Shown here one piece after another: positions 8,922 through 16,696 of a DNA stretch of 64,000 bases (position 1 is its first letter; each line of letters opens with the position of its first letter). Made by a program: the position numbers and the translations under genes. A model generated the notes under the pieces. The model was not told where the DNA came from. It worked only from the letters and a program-made list of their open reading frames with translations, and did not search any database. Where the stretch lies: positions 2,232,001 through 2,296,000 of the forward strand of contig JADJRK010000001.1 in NCBI GenBank assembly GCA_016712285.1. Reading direction: 5' to 3'. The stretch is from Planctomycetota bacterium (GTDB lineage: Bacteria > Planctomycetota > UBA8742 > UBA2392).

Positions 8922-10207
8922 CGGGACCTCAAGTCTAGTTTCAGGTTCTCGCTCTGGATGCGCACGCGGGCTTCACCCTGCGCGCCGTAAAGGTCGCCAC
9001 GGTATTCAAGCCGCAGCCAGTGCTCGACACGGGGCGTGACCACCAGCAACGGGCTGACGTCAAACCGGAAGCGATAGGTCGCGCCCGGATCAAGCCACGT
9101 CTCACCGGTGTGGTCGTTGCCCGGGTCGGGCTCCGGCGTCGGCGGCCACGGCGGCAGGCTTACGTTCTCGGGCGTGGTGTCGGGTTCGTACTCAGACGCG
9201 TGCGACACATGCAGCAGGTAAATCGGCTCCGAGAACGCGCGCTCACGGTCGATCGCGCGACGCACCTTGAACGGCACGTAGCCGGCATTGACCATCGTGA
9301 CCTCAATCAGGAACTCGCTGCCTGCCACGCGGCTCAGCAGCAGCTTAAGCACCGGCCGGGCCGGGTCAGGCAGTTTGCCGCGCTCTACGCTGGTGCAGTA
9401 GCCGGCAGTCACGGGGATGCTGCGCTCAGAGTTCAGGCCATACACGCGCACGCTGCCGCGCCCCACGCTGATCTGGGTTTCAGAGCCGTCGCGGGCAATG
9501 TTGATCGTGAGGCTGCCCTGGTCTACCTGGACTGTGCAGTGGGGCGTCTTGACCTCGAACGACCCTTCCCCCACGCCGCCGGGCTGAATATCCAAGCGCC
9601 GAAACTCGCCGCGCTCAATCTCAACGTGTCGCGAATGCGTGAACTTGAAACTGCTGTTGGGCTGCGCCTCAAGGGTGCTGAACGTGTTGTTCACGCCCGT
9701 CGGCAGCCAGACAAAGGCGTCGTAGGCGCCGGTGTCGTATTCCTTGTTCAGCAGCAACTCGGTGCGTTCGACCTCGCTGCGCCTCTCGCCAACGGTCAAC
9801 GTTGGGCTGGTGTACACAATCTGGCCGATCACCTCGGGCGTCGCCAGGCCCTCGCCGCCGCGTGAAAAGACGATCAACAGCACCACGGCAACCACCCCGA
9901 CCATCATTGCAATGAGGAAGCTGCGCCGCAGCATCGCGTGTACACCCGGGATGGCGCCGTCAAACGCGCCGTCTTTCTTCAGGCGGCTTCGCAGCCGCTC
10001 AAAGCTGCCACGCCTTGGCGCTACGCTGCGCACCTGCTGGTGCAGACGCATGTGGCTGCGAATCTCTTCGAGTTCTTCTTTGATGGCGGGGTCGGATTCG
10101 GCGCGCTTGTCGATCGCCACCTGCGAGTCGGCATCGAGCTCGCCCAGCACGTAGCTGACAAGTTGCAGGCCCGGCGCCGCCTGCGTGACCTTTTCGTCGT
10201 CAAGCAT
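8918..10207 (-). CDS. FecR-like membrane protein, putative anti-sigma factor (429 aa)
   Basis: Residues 15-80 form a small helical cytoplasmic region (VSYVLGELDADSQVAIDKRA) like the N-terminal anti-sigma region of FecR/RskA-type proteins, without a Cys/His zinc motif. One membrane helix follows (about 93-113, SFLIAMMVGVVAVVLLIVF). The extracytoplasmic part contains a FecR-type beta repeat region (about 165-270, with RGEFRRLDIQPGG and VDQGSLTINI) and a C-terminal beta domain. The gene overlaps the upstream ECF sigma gene by eight bases and the downstream DUF4175 gene by four. This is the classic arrangement in which a membrane anti-sigma holds its sigma factor until an envelope signal arrives. 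The signal is unknown. Confidence 0.75.
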   Translation of the reverse strand: MLDDEKVTQAAPGLQLVSYVLGELDADSQVAIDKRAESDPAIKEELEEIRSHMRLHQQVRSVAPRRGSFERLRSRLKKDGAFDGAIPGVHAMLRRSFLIAMMVGVVAVVLLIVFSRGGEGLATPEVIGQIVYTSPTLTVGERRSEVERTELLLNKEYDTGAYDAFVWLPTGVNNTFSTLEAQPNSSFKFTHSRHVEIERGEFRRLDIQPGGVGEGSFEVKTPHCTVQVDQGSLTINIARDGSETQISVGRGSVRVYGLNSERSIPVTAGYCTSVERGKLPDPARPVLKLLLSRVAGSEFLIEVTMVNAGYVPFKVRRAIDRERAFSEPIYLLHVSHASEYEPDTTPENVSLPPWPPTPEPDPGNDHTGETWLDPGATYRFRFDVSPLLVVTPRVEHWLRLEYRGDLYGAQGEARVRIQSENLKLDLRSR

Positions 10208-10886
10208 GGGGCGCCCCCTGTGCTTTGCCGACGAAGCGCTTCAAGCGGTCGCGCAGTTTGCGCTCGGCGTAGTAGACGCGCGACTTGACGGTACCCAGCG
10301 GGATCTCCAGCGCTTCCGCAATCTCGCTGTAGGTCATGCCCTGGTAGAAACTCATCACCAGCACCAGCCTGTGCATGGGGTCAAGGTCCAGTAGGCCCGC
10401 GCGCACGCTGTCTTCGATCTCGCGTTTCTCGGCGCGAATGTCGGGGCCTTCGTCCTTGGACACCGCCAGCGCGTCAATCGTCTGCATCGGCTTGATTGCC
10501 GCATAGCGTCCGCTTGTGGTGGCGCGCGGGTCGTTTTCAGACAGGGCGTCCACGCGGCCTGAATCGAGCAGGCTGTCGCTCTCCACGTCCACGGCGCGGC
10601 GCACCGACTTGCGGCGGGCCTCAAGGTCAATCCAGCAGTTGCGCCCGATGCGGTAGATCCAGCTGGAGACTTTCAGGTCGTCGCGGAACGTCAATGCCCC
10701 GCGCCAGGTGCGAATGAACGTTTCCTGCAACAGGTCCTCAGCCCGGCCGTCATCCCAGCACAGGCGATAAAACAGCGCGTAAAGCCGCCGGTAATACTTG
10801 TAAAACAACTGCTCAAACGCCTCCATGTTGCCGCGCTTTACCGCGGCCATGAGCTTGTTGTCCTGGTTGTCGGAGGCTGTGGACAT
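10200..10886 (-). CDS. ECF-family RNA polymerase sigma factor (228 aa)
   Basis: Region sigma2 is clear (LFYKYYRRLYALFYRL, then AEDLLQETFIRTWRG, about residues 25-65). So is sigma4 (MTYSEIAEALEIPLGTVKSR, about 185-204, helix-turn-helix). The linker between them is unusually long (about 75 residues, 88-165). I chose the ATG at 10886 (MSTASDNQ) because a GGAG box sits five bases upstream; a longer frame to 10952 has no such site. The protein directs RNA polymerase to stress or envelope promoters and is first in the minus-strand cluster. The overlapping FecR-like gene is its likely antagonist. Autoregulation is probable by analogy, but I could not identify its promoter motif. Confidence 0.9.
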   Translation of the reverse strand: MSTASDNQDNKLMAAVKRGNMEAFEQLFYKYYRRLYALFYRLCWDDGRAEDLLQETFIRTWRGALTFRDDLKVSSWIYRIGRNCWIDLEARRKSVRRAVDVESDSLLDSGRVDALSENDPRATTSGRYAAIKPMQTIDALAVSKDEGPDIRAEKREIEDSVRAGLLDLDPMHRLVLVMSFYQGMTYSEIAEALEIPLGTVKSRVYYAERKLRDRLKRFVGKAQGAPHA

Positions 10887-11069
10887 CTGGCTCCGTTCAA
10901 ACGTCACAACTAATACGCGCCTTGGGTGCTCCGGGTTCGCGCAATTCTGCAAACCGTTCCAATGTAGGGGCTTGCAGGCTGCCCCACAAGGCGTGTGCTT
11001 GCCCCGGAAGCGTGGCTGCGTGGCCCGGCGGCGGCGTCATCCTTGACCCGCGCCGCACCCTTGGGTTTG

Positions 11070-11792
11070 ATGTTGCCCATGTCACGCTGGTTCACTTTGT
11101 TTGCGTTGCTGACAGCCGTTGCGGCTTTGCCGCTGCTGCTGGTGTCGGTACGCGGTGAGCGCCATGTGCCCAAACCCGTCTGGGTGAAGTCGGCCAAGGC
11201 GCAGTCCGGCGACTGGAAGTGGAGCAGTGCCAGCACCGGCACGGTCAAAGGCAAAGTCAGCTTCAGCGCCAAGCGCCCCAACCAGCCGATGGTGGTGTAT
11301 CTGGTCAAGGTGGACGACGCCGGCAAGGTGACCACGCAGGGCCAGCACGCCGTGCCCGCAGAACTCAAGGTCAGCCAGAAGGGTGCAAAGTTCGACCCCG
11401 GATTCGCGGTGCTGACGCGCGGGCAGGACGTGACGTTCGAGAACGACGAAGAAAAAGAGATCAGCCACAACGTCTACTTCCTGGGCGATATCGAGCTGGA
11501 CCTCGGCATTTTTGAGCAGGGAGCCGCAGCCAGCCACACTTTCGAGGACTACGGCGAAGTAAGCGTGCACTGCAGCATTCACAAGCGCATGGATGCCAAA
11601 TTCTTCGTGGCGCCCAACCCGGCATACGCGCTGATTGAAGGCGATGCAGAGACGTTCGAGATCAAGGGCGTGCCTGTCGGCAAATACAAGCTGCTGACCT
11701 GGCAGAAGCAGAAGCGCTTCAAGGACGTGGACATGCCTGTTGAGGTCAAAGACGGCGCAATCGCCGACTTGAAGGTGGAGATGACGCGTTGA
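11070..11792 (+). CDS. Membrane-anchored cupredoxin (plastocyanin-like) protein
   Basis: An N-terminal hydrophobic helix (FTLFALLTAVAALPLLLVSV) anchors or exports the protein. A beta-sandwich domain follows whose ligands fit a type I copper site: His in ISHNVYF, then Cys, His and Met in VHCSIHKRMDAKF (C-x2-H-x2-M). This CSIHxxM pattern is that of small periplasmic blue copper proteins such as those annotated 'methylamine utilization/plastocyanin-like'. A short carboxypeptidase-regulatory-like beta segment follows (FEIKGVPVGKYKLLTW). The start is ambiguous (ATG 11070 or 11079, or an ATG at 10995 giving an unlikely N-terminus). Its stop overlaps the next start (TTGA), so it is translationally coupled to the first of two degenerate relatives. 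Confidence 0.75.
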   Translation: MLPMSRWFTLFALLTAVAALPLLLVSVRGERHVPKPVWVKSAKAQSGDWKWSSASTGTVKGKVSFSAKRPNQPMVVYLVKVDDAGKVTTQGQHAVPAELKVSQKGAKFDPGFAVLTRGQDVTFENDEEKEISHNVYFLGDIELDLGIFEQGAAASHTFEDYGEVSVHCSIHKRMDAKFFVAPNPAYALIEGDAETFEIKGVPVGKYKLLTWQKQKRFKDVDMPVEVKDGAIADLKVEMTR

Positions 11793-12538
11793 AGCAGACA
11801 GGCCTTAATCATCTTAGCGACAGCGCTCGTCACCCCAACACAACTGCTGGCGGGCACTGGCGGGTGCTGTTCATGGTCGTGCCGGCCCTGTTGCTGTGCG
11901 CATGCGCCACGGGCCCTGAGCTGCCGCCCCCGGCTGCGGGCACGGGGCATGTTGTCGTCGGCATGCGTTTGATTGAGAAAACGGTGGACGACACCAACGT
12001 CTCTGACGAATACGCCGTGCGCCGCGAGCGCCACATCACGGGCAAAACTCTGCCCGACATGGTGGTTGTGCTTGAGGGCAACAGCGGCGGGTCCGCCACG
12101 CCCGACAAAGCCGAAATCACGCTCACGCCGGAAGGCTTTTCGCGACGGCAGTTGCTGCTCAAGGCCGGTGGCTCGCTGACCATCGCCAACAAGCGTGAAG
12201 ATGCCGTGTCGATTTTCGGTTTCAGCCGCGAAGGTCATGAAGTCGCGGTAATGCTTGAACCCGGCGCCAGCAGCACAGTGCCGGTGCCGAACGCGGGCGC
12301 ATACGAGATGGTCACCGAAGCGGACAACAGCGCCTATGCTGTGCTGCATGTGGTGGACAGTGGCGCCGCCTGGATTGGCCCATCCGACCAGTACGCAGTC
12401 TTCCGCGACGTCAAGCCCGGCACTTACAGGGCAGTTGTCTATCAAGCGCGTGCAGAGGGCTGGAGTAAGGAAGTAACGGTGGCTGCGAACGGCCGTGAAG
12501 ACCTGAAGGCCGAACTGAAGGTAGCCAAGCGGAGATAG
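11789..12538 (+). CDS. Cupredoxin-fold-like lipoprotein without copper ligands, copy 1
   Basis: The TTG start at 11789 overlaps the previous stop and has GGTGGAG eight bases upstream. An alternative ATG at 11873 would begin right at the signal sequence (MVVPALLLCAC, lipobox LLLC or LCAC). The mature part aligns along its length with the next gene: GFSRRQLLLKAGGSLTIANK against GFSRSQLVMSPGTELTIRNA, SIFGFS in both, and a final GTYRAVVYQAR against GEYTVEVYAPR. The same order of elements exists in the upstream cupredoxin, but the positions of its His and Cys-x2-His-x2-Met ligands are occupied by other residues. I infer a retained beta-sandwich with lost metal binding, exposed at the outer membrane or periplasm. 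Confidence 0.65.
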   Translation: MKQTGLNHLSDSARHPNTTAGGHWRVLFMVVPALLLCACATGPELPPPAAGTGHVVVGMRLIEKTVDDTNVSDEYAVRRERHITGKTLPDMVVVLEGNSGGSATPDKAEITLTPEGFSRRQLLLKAGGSLTIANKREDAVSIFGFSREGHEVAVMLEPGASSTVPVPNAGAYEMVTEADNSAYAVLHVVDSGAAWIGPSDQYAVFRDVKPGTYRAVVYQARAEGWSKEVTVAANGREDLKAELKVAKRR

Positions 12539-12539
12539 G

Positions 12540-13268
12540 ATGCGTTGGGCGCTGACAGCATTGTTGTCGATGGCCACCCTCGCGGGATGCGCCAGCGCGC
12601 CCAGTTACCCCGACCCGCAGCCGGGCAGCGGCCAGATTCTCGTAAACCTGAACGGCCAGGCCCGTGAAGGCGTAAAGGGCCCCGCGCGCGAAGACGAACA
12701 CGGCGAATACAGCATCACCCGCACCAGTGTTGAGAAGGGCCGAGACTTCGAACGTGTGAACTACAAGGCGATCACAGATGTGGTTGTGATTCTGCCTGAG
12801 GCGTCGATGGCCAAGCGTGGACCCGCATCCGGTGTTGAACTTGTCGTTGACGAAGCCGGATTTTCTCGCAGCCAGCTCGTGATGTCGCCCGGTACGGAAC
12901 TGACGATTCGGAATGCTCGCGACGCCAGTTTGTCCATATTCGGATTCTCGGACGCGGACTTCTTTGAACTGACGATCAAGCCCGGTGCGTCCGCTTCCAC
13001 GCGGGTTGCGGCGGCGGGAACCTACGAGATCGCTTGCGACGAAGACGAGTCGCTTGCATGCACGTTGTTTGTCACCGGCGGCGCGTACTGGACTGGCAGA
13101 TCGGACGAGGGCGCGTTCTTTGATGCACTGCCACCGGGCGAATACACCGTCGAGGTCTACGCGCCGCGCCTGCCGTCTTCGACCCACAAGCTGACCGTCG
13201 CTGGCGGCAAGCGCCAGACCGTTACGGTCGACCTCACGGTCAACGACCTGCCCAAGGCCAAGCGCTGA
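12540..13268 (+). CDS. Cupredoxin-fold-like lipoprotein without copper ligands, copy 2
   Basis: A clear lipoprotein signal (MRWALTALLSMATLAGCAS, lipobox LAGC, Cys at residue 17) starts one base after the preceding stop. The mature protein (242 residues in total) is the sister of the preceding lipoprotein, sharing the GFSRxQL, LTIxNxxxxxxSIFGFS and PGxYxxxVY blocks. It likewise lacks the copper ligands. The three genes form a tight unit that probably arose by tandem duplication. It could be a periplasmic scaffold or receptor set, but no function is recognisable. Confidence 0.65.
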   Translation: MRWALTALLSMATLAGCASAPSYPDPQPGSGQILVNLNGQAREGVKGPAREDEHGEYSITRTSVEKGRDFERVNYKAITDVVVILPEASMAKRGPASGVELVVDEAGFSRSQLVMSPGTELTIRNARDASLSIFGFSDADFFELTIKPGASASTRVAAAGTYEIACDEDESLACTLFVTGGAYWTGRSDEGAFFDALPPGEYTVEVYAPRLPSSTHKLTVAGGKRQTVTVDLTVNDLPKAKR

Positions 13269-13270
13269 AA

Positions 13271-13313
13271 GCCCGCGACGGAAGTCGCGGGCGTCCCGGC
13301 CCAAGCCCGGGAC
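13271..13313 (+). terminator. Two adjacent hairpins after the lipoprotein genes
   Basis: GCCCGCGAC (13271-13279), loop GGAA and GTCGCGGGC (13284-13292) form a perfect 9-bp stem starting two bases after the stop codon. A second stem, GTCCCGG (13293-13299) with CCGGGAC (13307-13313), abuts it. There is no U-tract, so this is either a weak or Rho-assisted terminator or a small relative of the palindromic element at 1073-1198. Confidence 0.5.
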
Positions 13314-13411
13314 AACTCGCTGCCCGTCTCATCAATCCAGCAAGACAACCGCGTTGCCGACGCAGGCTTTCGCTCTCGACATGATTCGTGTCGCAAGGGA
13401 CACTCTGGCCC

Positions 13412-15454
13412 ATGTCGCTGCGCTACAAAGCGTTGATCGCCGTGGTGCTGCTGGTCGCCATTCTGACCGGCGCACTGGTTGTCACCAGCGGCCAGCGCTT
13501 TGAAGAAGACGCCCGCGCCCGAATCACCAGCGACCTGCGCAAAGACGCCGGCTTCCTCAACACACAGGTCAGGTCGGCCAGCCGCATTTCGCGTACCGCG
13601 CTGGAAGGCTCGGCGGAATCCAGCGAGCTGGTACAGCTGCTTACCAACCCGGAGATCGAGACAATTGGCGACAACCTGTTGACGTTCGCGCGCTACTGGC
13701 GCGAAGACTCCGAGTCAGACGTCGCGCTGGCCGCTCTGGACGCATTCGTCGCCGAAGACAAGGGCGCCAAGGTGATCGCGCCGGCCGGCAAAGACTTGAG
13801 CATCGTCGCTGTCTCTGCCGACGAACAGTTCAGTGGTGCCGACAGGCTGCTTGCCGACCCCGAGTTGATCGGGTTCGTCGACGGCTTCTATCACGAGTAT
13901 CTCGACCTCAAGGAGGGCAAGGTGCGGCAGTACTCGCAGGCGGCGGTACTCCCGGTCGCGGGCGCTGTGTTTCTGGTGGTGCAGACCTACCTGTTCGAGA
14001 GCATCCAGGATCGCTCTGTCGTGGGCATCGGCGTTACACTCACAGAGATCAGCAGCCGGTGGATACGCGGCAACCTGCCCAGCGCCGGCGAAGAAGATAC
14101 CAACCCCGTGCACAAGCTTGTGTTCTCCGGCGAGGTGCTCACCGCCAGTACGCTGGGCGAAATCGGCAGTGCTTCGTCGCAGGCGGTGTTCAAGCGTGCG
14201 CTCTCGATGGAAAGCACGACGGCGGCCGCGCAGTTCGAAGTCGAGATTGAGGGCGAGACCCTGATGGGACTGACTCTTTCCAGCGACCTCGGGCCACCGG
14301 GGCTGCGGAATCGCCCCGGCTTCATCACCGTCAAGAGCCTGGATAAAGAGTTCGCGTCGTTCGTCCTGGTCAGGCGCGGCCTGTTCATCTTCGCGGCGGT
14401 GTTGGGTTTGATCGCAGCCGCCATTGCATACTTCGGCGCGTACACAGTGATCCGGCGCTTGCGCCGCATTGAAGAAGCCACCATGCGAGTGCGCGAAGGC
14501 CGCTTTGACACGCAGGTGCGCGTTCGCGGCCGTGACGAATTGTCGAAGCTGGGCAAGGCCTTCAACGACATGACGACCGGCCTCAAGGCATTGGGTCTCT
14601 ATACGCATGAGACGCTGGCCCGAAGTGTGCTGGACAAGCCTGAGCTGCTTGGCCAGGCCAGCACGCGCGAAGAAGGCAGCATCTTCTTTTCCGACATCAA
14701 GGGTTTCACCACGATCGCCGAGGGCATGGGTGCAGAAGCGGTCACGGCGCAATTGAATGAGTACTTTGGCGAGCTGGGCAAGTCGCTGCGCGATGAACGC
14801 GGCTATGTCGACAAGTTCATCGGCGACGCGATCATGGCGTTCTGGGGCCCGCCGTTCGTCAAGTCGGGCGACTACGCCATCCGTGCATGCAGCGCCGCGC
14901 TGGCCTGCCTGGCGGCCTGCGCCGAATTGCGCGTCAAGTGGGCCCGCGACGGCAAACCGCTGTTCTTTCAGCGCATCGGCATTGCAACCGGCGAGGTGGT
15001 CGTCGGCAACATCGGCACCGAGACCAAGAAGAACTTCACCGTGATCGGCGACAACGTGAACCTCGCGTCCCGGCTCGAGGGCGCCAATAAGATGTACGGC
15101 ACGGAAATCCTGGTTGACCAGCGCACCGCCGAGCTGGCCAAGGGCAAGATTCTGTTCCGTGAAATCGACCGCATCATCGTCGTCGGCAAGCATGAGCCCG
15201 TGCGGATTTATGAACCAATCGCGCTGCTGGAGACGGGCACGCAGGCCTTCCGCGGGCAGCTTGTGTTGTATGAAAAGGCGCTGGATCGCTATCGCGGTCG
15301 CGAGTTTGCAGCCGCCGTCGAAACCCTGAACGAACTGCTGGCGCAGCGGCCTGATGACGGCGCCGCCAAGTGGCTGCTCGGCCGGTGCCAGGAGTTGATC
15401 GCGCACCCGCCCGGCGATGCCTGGCAGGGCGTGACCACAGCGACGTCCAAGTGA
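13412..15454 (+). CDS. Membrane class III adenylate/guanylate cyclase with HAMP domain (680 aa)
   Basis: The order is: membrane helix (about 5-27), extracytoplasmic sensor region (28-315), second helix (about 318-343), HAMP linker (ERxTMRVREGRFDTQVRV type, 343-396), cyclase catalytic domain (about 415-600) and a C-terminal helical TPR-like tail (LYEKALDRYRGREFAAAVET). The metal-binding aspartates lie in FFSDIKGFTTIAEG and DKFIGDAIMAFWG. The transition-state Asn/Arg are in FTVIGDNVNLASRLEG. The cyclase makes cAMP (or cGMP) in the cytosol in response to a periplasmic signal. I chose ATG 13412 over GTG 13388 because AAGGGA lies upstream and the protein then begins directly with the signal anchor. 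Two anti-sigma-like genes follow, but no cognate effector is adjacent. Confidence 0.85.
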   Translation: MSLRYKALIAVVLLVAILTGALVVTSGQRFEEDARARITSDLRKDAGFLNTQVRSASRISRTALEGSAESSELVQLLTNPEIETIGDNLLTFARYWREDSESDVALAALDAFVAEDKGAKVIAPAGKDLSIVAVSADEQFSGADRLLADPELIGFVDGFYHEYLDLKEGKVRQYSQAAVLPVAGAVFLVVQTYLFESIQDRSVVGIGVTLTEISSRWIRGNLPSAGEEDTNPVHKLVFSGEVLTASTLGEIGSASSQAVFKRALSMESTTAAAQFEVEIEGETLMGLTLSSDLGPPGLRNRPGFITVKSLDKEFASFVLVRRGLFIFAAVLGLIAAAIAYFGAYTVIRRLRRIEEATMRVREGRFDTQVRVRGRDELSKLGKAFNDMTTGLKALGLYTHETLARSVLDKPELLGQASTREEGSIFFSDIKGFTTIAEGMGAEAVTAQLNEYFGELGKSLRDERGYVDKFIGDAIMAFWGPPFVKSGDYAIRACSAALACLAACAELRVKWARDGKPLFFQRIGIATGEVVVGNIGTETKKNFTVIGDNVNLASRLEGANKMYGTEILVDQRTAELAKGKILFREIDRIIVVGKHEPVRIYEPIALLETGTQAFRGQLVLYEKALDRYRGREFAAAVETLNELLAQRPDDGAAKWLLGRCQELIAHPPGDAWQGVTTATSK

Positions 15455-15535
15455 ACGAACCTTTTCGGGAACTATTCGTTGCCCGCACGCGTCATGTTAA
15501 CGACGGGAGAAGCAAGCCCGGTGCGGATGCGAGCC

Positions 15536-16582
15536 ATGCCCCTTACGCTTGAACAACAATTGATCTTGCACGCCTGGGTCGATGGCGAGTGCTCAAGTGC
15601 CGAAGCCTCGATTGCCACAGAACTGCTGGAGTCACCTCATATAGCCCAGGAAGCGCGCGCCTACTTGCGCGACGTGCGCCGCCTGCGACAGGTCGTTGCC
15701 GGTTGCTGCGCCATGCGCGCCCCCCATGGCCTGCACAACCGCATCCTGGCCGCAGTCAACGTCGAGCATCGCGGCCGCGTGTACCGCCCGCGCTTTGGTG
15801 CAATGCTGACGTCGGCTGCGGCTGCGCTGTTGATCGGCATTGGCGTTGCCTTCGGAAGCGGCGCGTTTACCAGCGAGGCACCCGCCGGCCCCCAGCTTGC
15901 CACGGAACTTCCGCAGGCCCGAAAGCATCACGAAGCAGGGCGGTACCAGTCATCGCCTGAGCCGAAACCCGAGCCGACGATTCTTTCGCAACTGCCGCGC
16001 GAGATCGACGGCAACCCCGGCGACGCCACTGCACCGGGCACCACGCGATCCACCGTGCGCCTTGACCGTGGCGCAGTGGACGCGCCCTGCGAAATCCTGG
16101 TCGATTTTGCACGCACAGGCGGCAACACCGTGAACCAGGTGTACTCAGACCTGATGATGCTAGCAGCACTTCACGGCGAAGCCGAACTGGTAGAGTCCCG
16201 GCCTGACCCTGATTTTCCCGGCCACGACTTCGGCCAGTACGAGTGCGTCAGCCTGACCGTGAGCGAACGCCGGCTGCCCGAGCTGCTGTACTCGGTCAAC
16301 GCCATGACCACGAGCCAGAACTATGGCCTGCTCTGGATCCCCGCGGACTTGCGCCAGACCGCCGACGTGGTTGCGGCACGCGCCGAAGTGCTGTGCCAGA
16401 CCAAGACCGGGAAGCCGACGCCGCGCAACTGGATGCCGCTGTCATTGCAGGAAGCAGCGGGCCGTGGCGAAGAGGCACCGGCGATCAATGAAGCCGGCAA
16501 GATGGGAAATTGGGCCCAGAGTGGCTACGCCGGGCTCCCGGGCTCAGATCGTAAGTTGTTGATATACATCAAGTTACGCTAA
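15536..16582 (+). CDS. Anti-sigma-like single-pass membrane protein 1
   Basis: The N-terminal region (LEQQLILHAWVDGECSSAEA) and following helices resemble the cytoplasmic anti-sigma region that begins zf-HC2/RsgI-type proteins, but the HxxxCxxC zinc motif is absent. A membrane helix lies around residues 92-112 (ALLIGIGVAFGSGAF region). A Pro/Glu-rich linker and a C-terminal mixed alpha/beta domain ending LLIYIKLR follow. The start is uncertain. I take ATG 15536 because it aligns with the start of the sister gene at 16697; upstream in-frame TTG and GTG codons are possible. It follows the cyclase by about 80 bases and may be co-transcribed. No sigma factor gene is adjacent. Confidence 0.6.
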   Translation: MPLTLEQQLILHAWVDGECSSAEASIATELLESPHIAQEARAYLRDVRRLRQVVAGCCAMRAPHGLHNRILAAVNVEHRGRVYRPRFGAMLTSAAAALLIGIGVAFGSGAFTSEAPAGPQLATELPQARKHHEAGRYQSSPEPKPEPTILSQLPREIDGNPGDATAPGTTRSTVRLDRGAVDAPCEILVDFARTGGNTVNQVYSDLMMLAALHGEAELVESRPDPDFPGHDFGQYECVSLTVSERRLPELLYSVNAMTTSQNYGLLWIPADLRQTADVVAARAEVLCQTKTGKPTPRNWMPLSLQEAAGRGEEAPAINEAGKMGNWAQSGYAGLPGSDRKLLIYIKLR

Positions 16583-16696
16583 AGTCTCGGGCGACAGGTT
16601 GCTTTGCCATCAAAGCGGGAACCAAATTCAGCATCAAGGCATCCAATGGTCAGGAAGCGCGGGTGAAAGATTCCGCGCTAGGAGTATGGTGAGCAG

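Noticed and set aside
7368..8990. 540-residue plus-strand frame opposite the DUF4175 gene
   Set aside because: His/Gln/Arg/Ala-rich shadow translation; the minus strand has membrane helices, coupled starts and ribosome-binding sites.
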